Origin: Caryophanales bacterium UBA2753
GTDB lineage: Bacteria > Bacillota_I > Bacilli_A > RFN20 > CAG-826
Length of the DNA stretch: 9,530 bases
Reading direction: 5' to 3'
NCBI GenBank assembly: GCA_002353275.1
Contig: DEJH01000012.1
Location: forward strand, 1 to 9,530
Position numbers and translations under genes: made by a program. Under the pieces are notes generated by a model, which worked only from the letters and a program-made list of their open reading frames with translations, made no database searches and was not told the DNA's origin. Positions 8,119 to 9,530 of this stretch are shown one piece after another. How positions within the stretch are numbered: the stretch's first letter is position 1; each line of letters begins with the position of its first letter.

Positions 8119-9504
8119 CTATTCAGCCACCCTTATCCTTACTCTATATGTCATTGGAGATAGGTAATTATTCCTAAAGAAGTCGTATTTATTTACTTCA
8201 TGAAGTTTATAGTTACGTCCCATTTTAATGAGGCAATATATCTTGTGATTTGTGTCTTCTTTAAATTTTCTTAGTTCGTTCTCACTAATGAAGAATTCAA
8301 TGTATTTATTTCCCATCTTTGCGGATTTCACTTCAATATGTGTTTCAATAAAGCTTCCATCTTCATTAATATCATATGATTTGATGTCATATCCTGCTGC
8401 AGAATTATCTTTTGATACTTGAGTCACTAACTCCGCGAGTTCAGGATGTCCTAAGTTATTTAACTTATCTCTTTCATAATGGATAACAGCGATTTCAGCA
8501 CTCTCGCCTGATTTTTGTTTATTTCTTTGAGACTTCTCATAATCTTGAACCGCTCGAAAGAGGTCTTTGTTATTTGGTTTAATTGCTTCAGCTTCAAAAT
8601 AATCAAATTGAAGCGGTTCTCCATCAATCTTCTTAGGTAAGGAATCAAGATAAGAATCCACTATTGGTTTATCAGCTTCTGCCCAATCTAATGATTCAAT
8701 TTGTTCTGGTTTGGACCATTTCAAAGCTTGATGTTCTGTATCTTTGATATCCCCAGAAACATATTTGCATCTATATACTTTTAGATTGATGTTCTTATCA
8801 GGATATTCGTTATAGTTCTCATCAATGAGTTCTTCTACTTCGATATCGATATCTAATTCTTCCTTAATTTCTCTTTTTATTGCTTCTTCTGGTGTTTCAC
8901 CTGGCTCAATCTTTCCACCAGGAAATTCCCATTTTCCAATTAAAGAACCATATCCTCTTTGAGCACATAGTAGTTCACCATCATCATTAATGATAGCCGC
9001 TCCCACTACTTGAATGATTGGTTTCTCCATTGGCGAGATTCCAGCAGAGACTGTACGTATATTTTCGAATTGAGTTAAGTTTCTCACTGATGTTCTTTGC
9101 ATCATTGGGAATTTAATGACTTTTCTCATGTTTCCATTAACATCTTTTTCGTCAGCAAAGAATGGTTCATCCACTACTTCGACAATGCCAAAATATGTAT
9201 ATTCTGTTTTCTTAAATCTAACAAATAGGTGGATATCTACTCCTCGATCAGAAGCGGTGTTAATAGCTTGATTGCCTTTCCACATCTTTTGATCTCCAAC
9301 TTGACCTTCACCAGTGTAATACATGATGTCGCTTTCAAATAACTTATCATCATATATACGATTACCAGTGTGGATAGAAGTAATAACAATTGTGTTGGTC
9401 TTCTTACAAATGTTAATTCCACCCATAAAAGAACCACCAAAGGCTTCTATTAAATCATTACGATTATATTTATGTCCTAATTTGAAATCAGATATCTTCA
9501 TCAC
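8119..9504 (-). CDS. SRA/ScoMcrA-like + Nudix + DUF3883 fusion protein, candidate modification-dependent restriction factor
   Basis: A 461-residue protein with three parts. Residues about 1-155 resemble the SRA-like head of ScoMcrA-type enzymes: Y51-D52, then YYTGEGQVGDQ at 62-72, G77-N78 and an IHLF strand at 91-94. Residues about 162-288 form a MutT-like Nudix hydrolase. Its Nudix box starts at G197 and has E203, R211-E212 and E215-E216, so the metal ligands are present; D218 stands where the consensus has Gly, a common variant. Residues about 335-445 match DUF3883, with GYDI at 371-374 and IEVK at 390-393. D373, E391 and K393 would be a PD-(D/E)xK triad. By family logic the head reads modified DNA, the tail may cut, and the Nudix part acts on a nucleotide. 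This combined function is inference. The start is GTG (9504) or the adjoining ATG (9501); an in-frame TAA directly precedes them and no clear Shine-Dalgarno is visible. It ends in TAG and is followed by a terminator-like hairpin. Nudix and DUF3883 are firm; the head assignment is moderate. Confidence 0.85.
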   Translation of the reverse strand: MMKISDFKLGHKYNRNDLIEAFGGSFMGGINICKKTNTIVITSIHTGNRIYDDKLFESDIMYYTGEGQVGDQKMWKGNQAINTASDRGVDIHLFVRFKKTEYTYFGIVEVVDEPFFADEKDVNGNMRKVIKFPMMQRTSVRNLTQFENIRTVSAGISPMEKPIIQVVGAAIINDDGELLCAQRGYGSLIGKWEFPGGKIEPGETPEEAIKREIKEELDIDIEVEELIDENYNEYPDKNINLKVYRCKYVSGDIKDTEHQALKWSKPEQIESLDWAEADKPIVDSYLDSLPKKIDGEPLQFDYFEAEAIKPNNKDLFRAVQDYEKSQRNKQKSGESAEIAVIHYERDKLNNLGHPELAELVTQVSKDNSAAGYDIKSYDINEDGSFIETHIEVKSAKMGNKYIEFFISENELRKFKEDTNHKIYCLIKMGRNYKLHEVNKYDFFRNNYLSPMTYRVRIRVAE

Positions 9505-9519
9505 TTAGCAGCTTAGCAG
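9504..9519. repeat. Two-copy 8-bp tandem repeat at the start of the Nudix fusion gene
   Basis: CTTAGCAG occurs twice in perfect tandem (9504-9511 and 9512-9519), and the match continues for 2 more bases. The second copy also forms a 13-bp odd-centred palindrome at 9512-9524, with arms CTTAGC and GCTAAG around one base. The first copy touches the GTG start codon on the minus strand. It occupies the place where a ribosome binding site would be expected, and none is recognisable. It could be an operator, a slippage site or chance. The window ends 6 bases beyond the palindrome. Confidence 0.6.
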
Positions 9520-9530
9520 CTAAGAGATCT

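Noticed and set aside
6444..9504. Possible TGA-as-tryptophan code (no gene here ends in TGA)
   Set aside because: Trp is encoded by TGG where checked and all family proteins reach full length under the standard code. Six stop codons are too few to argue for reassignment.
1..9530. CRISPR array, tRNA, rRNA or insertion sequence
   Set aside because: No regularly spaced repeats, cloverleaf-like segments, rRNA stretches, transposase motifs or terminal inverted repeats were seen on either strand.

Overview
The window is AT-rich (by eye about two-thirds A+T) bacterial DNA. Every gene I can support lies on the minus strand, so it reads from the right-hand end to the left. Trp codons checked are TGG, and the six complete genes end in TAA or TAG, so the standard bacterial code is sufficient. 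Base composition and protein style suggest a low-GC, Bacillota-like host-associated or gut bacterium. That placement is a guess, because no rRNA or housekeeping marker is present.

The layout, in transcription order, starts at the right end (9504-8119) with a 461-residue, three-part protein. It has an SRA/ScoMcrA-like modified-DNA-binding head, a MutT-type Nudix domain with an intact Nudix box, and a DUF3883 (PD-(D/E)xK nuclease-like) tail. A terminator-like hairpin follows it, and an overlapping alternative hairpin shares one arm with that terminator. Then comes a tightly packed type I restriction-modification operon: hsdM (7994-6444), hsdS (6435-5224) and hsdR (5224-2138). A DUF2971 gene (2135-1032) starts only 2 nt after the hsdR stop. 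After a 95-bp gap there is an unrecognised 246-residue protein (936-196) with a possible nuclease-like PD...E-x-E signature. Finally there is the 5' part of a small membrane-anchored protein (140 to the left edge).

The type I system looks intact and belongs to the EcoR124I-like (type IC) group. All three subunits have family length, HsdM has the DPACGSG and NPPY motifs, and HsdR has its nuclease triad at D151/E165/K167 plus a full set of translocase motifs. HsdS carries a perfect 12-bp tandem duplication that encodes the TAEL-type spacer between its two target-recognition domains. In EcoR124I and EcoR124II, a change in copy number of this same repeat changes DNA specificity.

Taken together, the window reads as a small anti-foreign-DNA island. 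The type I system methylates and cuts by sequence, and the upstream Nudix fusion is a candidate modification-dependent (type IV-like) restriction factor. The DUF2971 protein is built into the hsd operon with no known role. The strongest candidates for something under-described are the SRA-like/Nudix/DUF3883 fusion and the DUF2971 gene coupled to hsdR.
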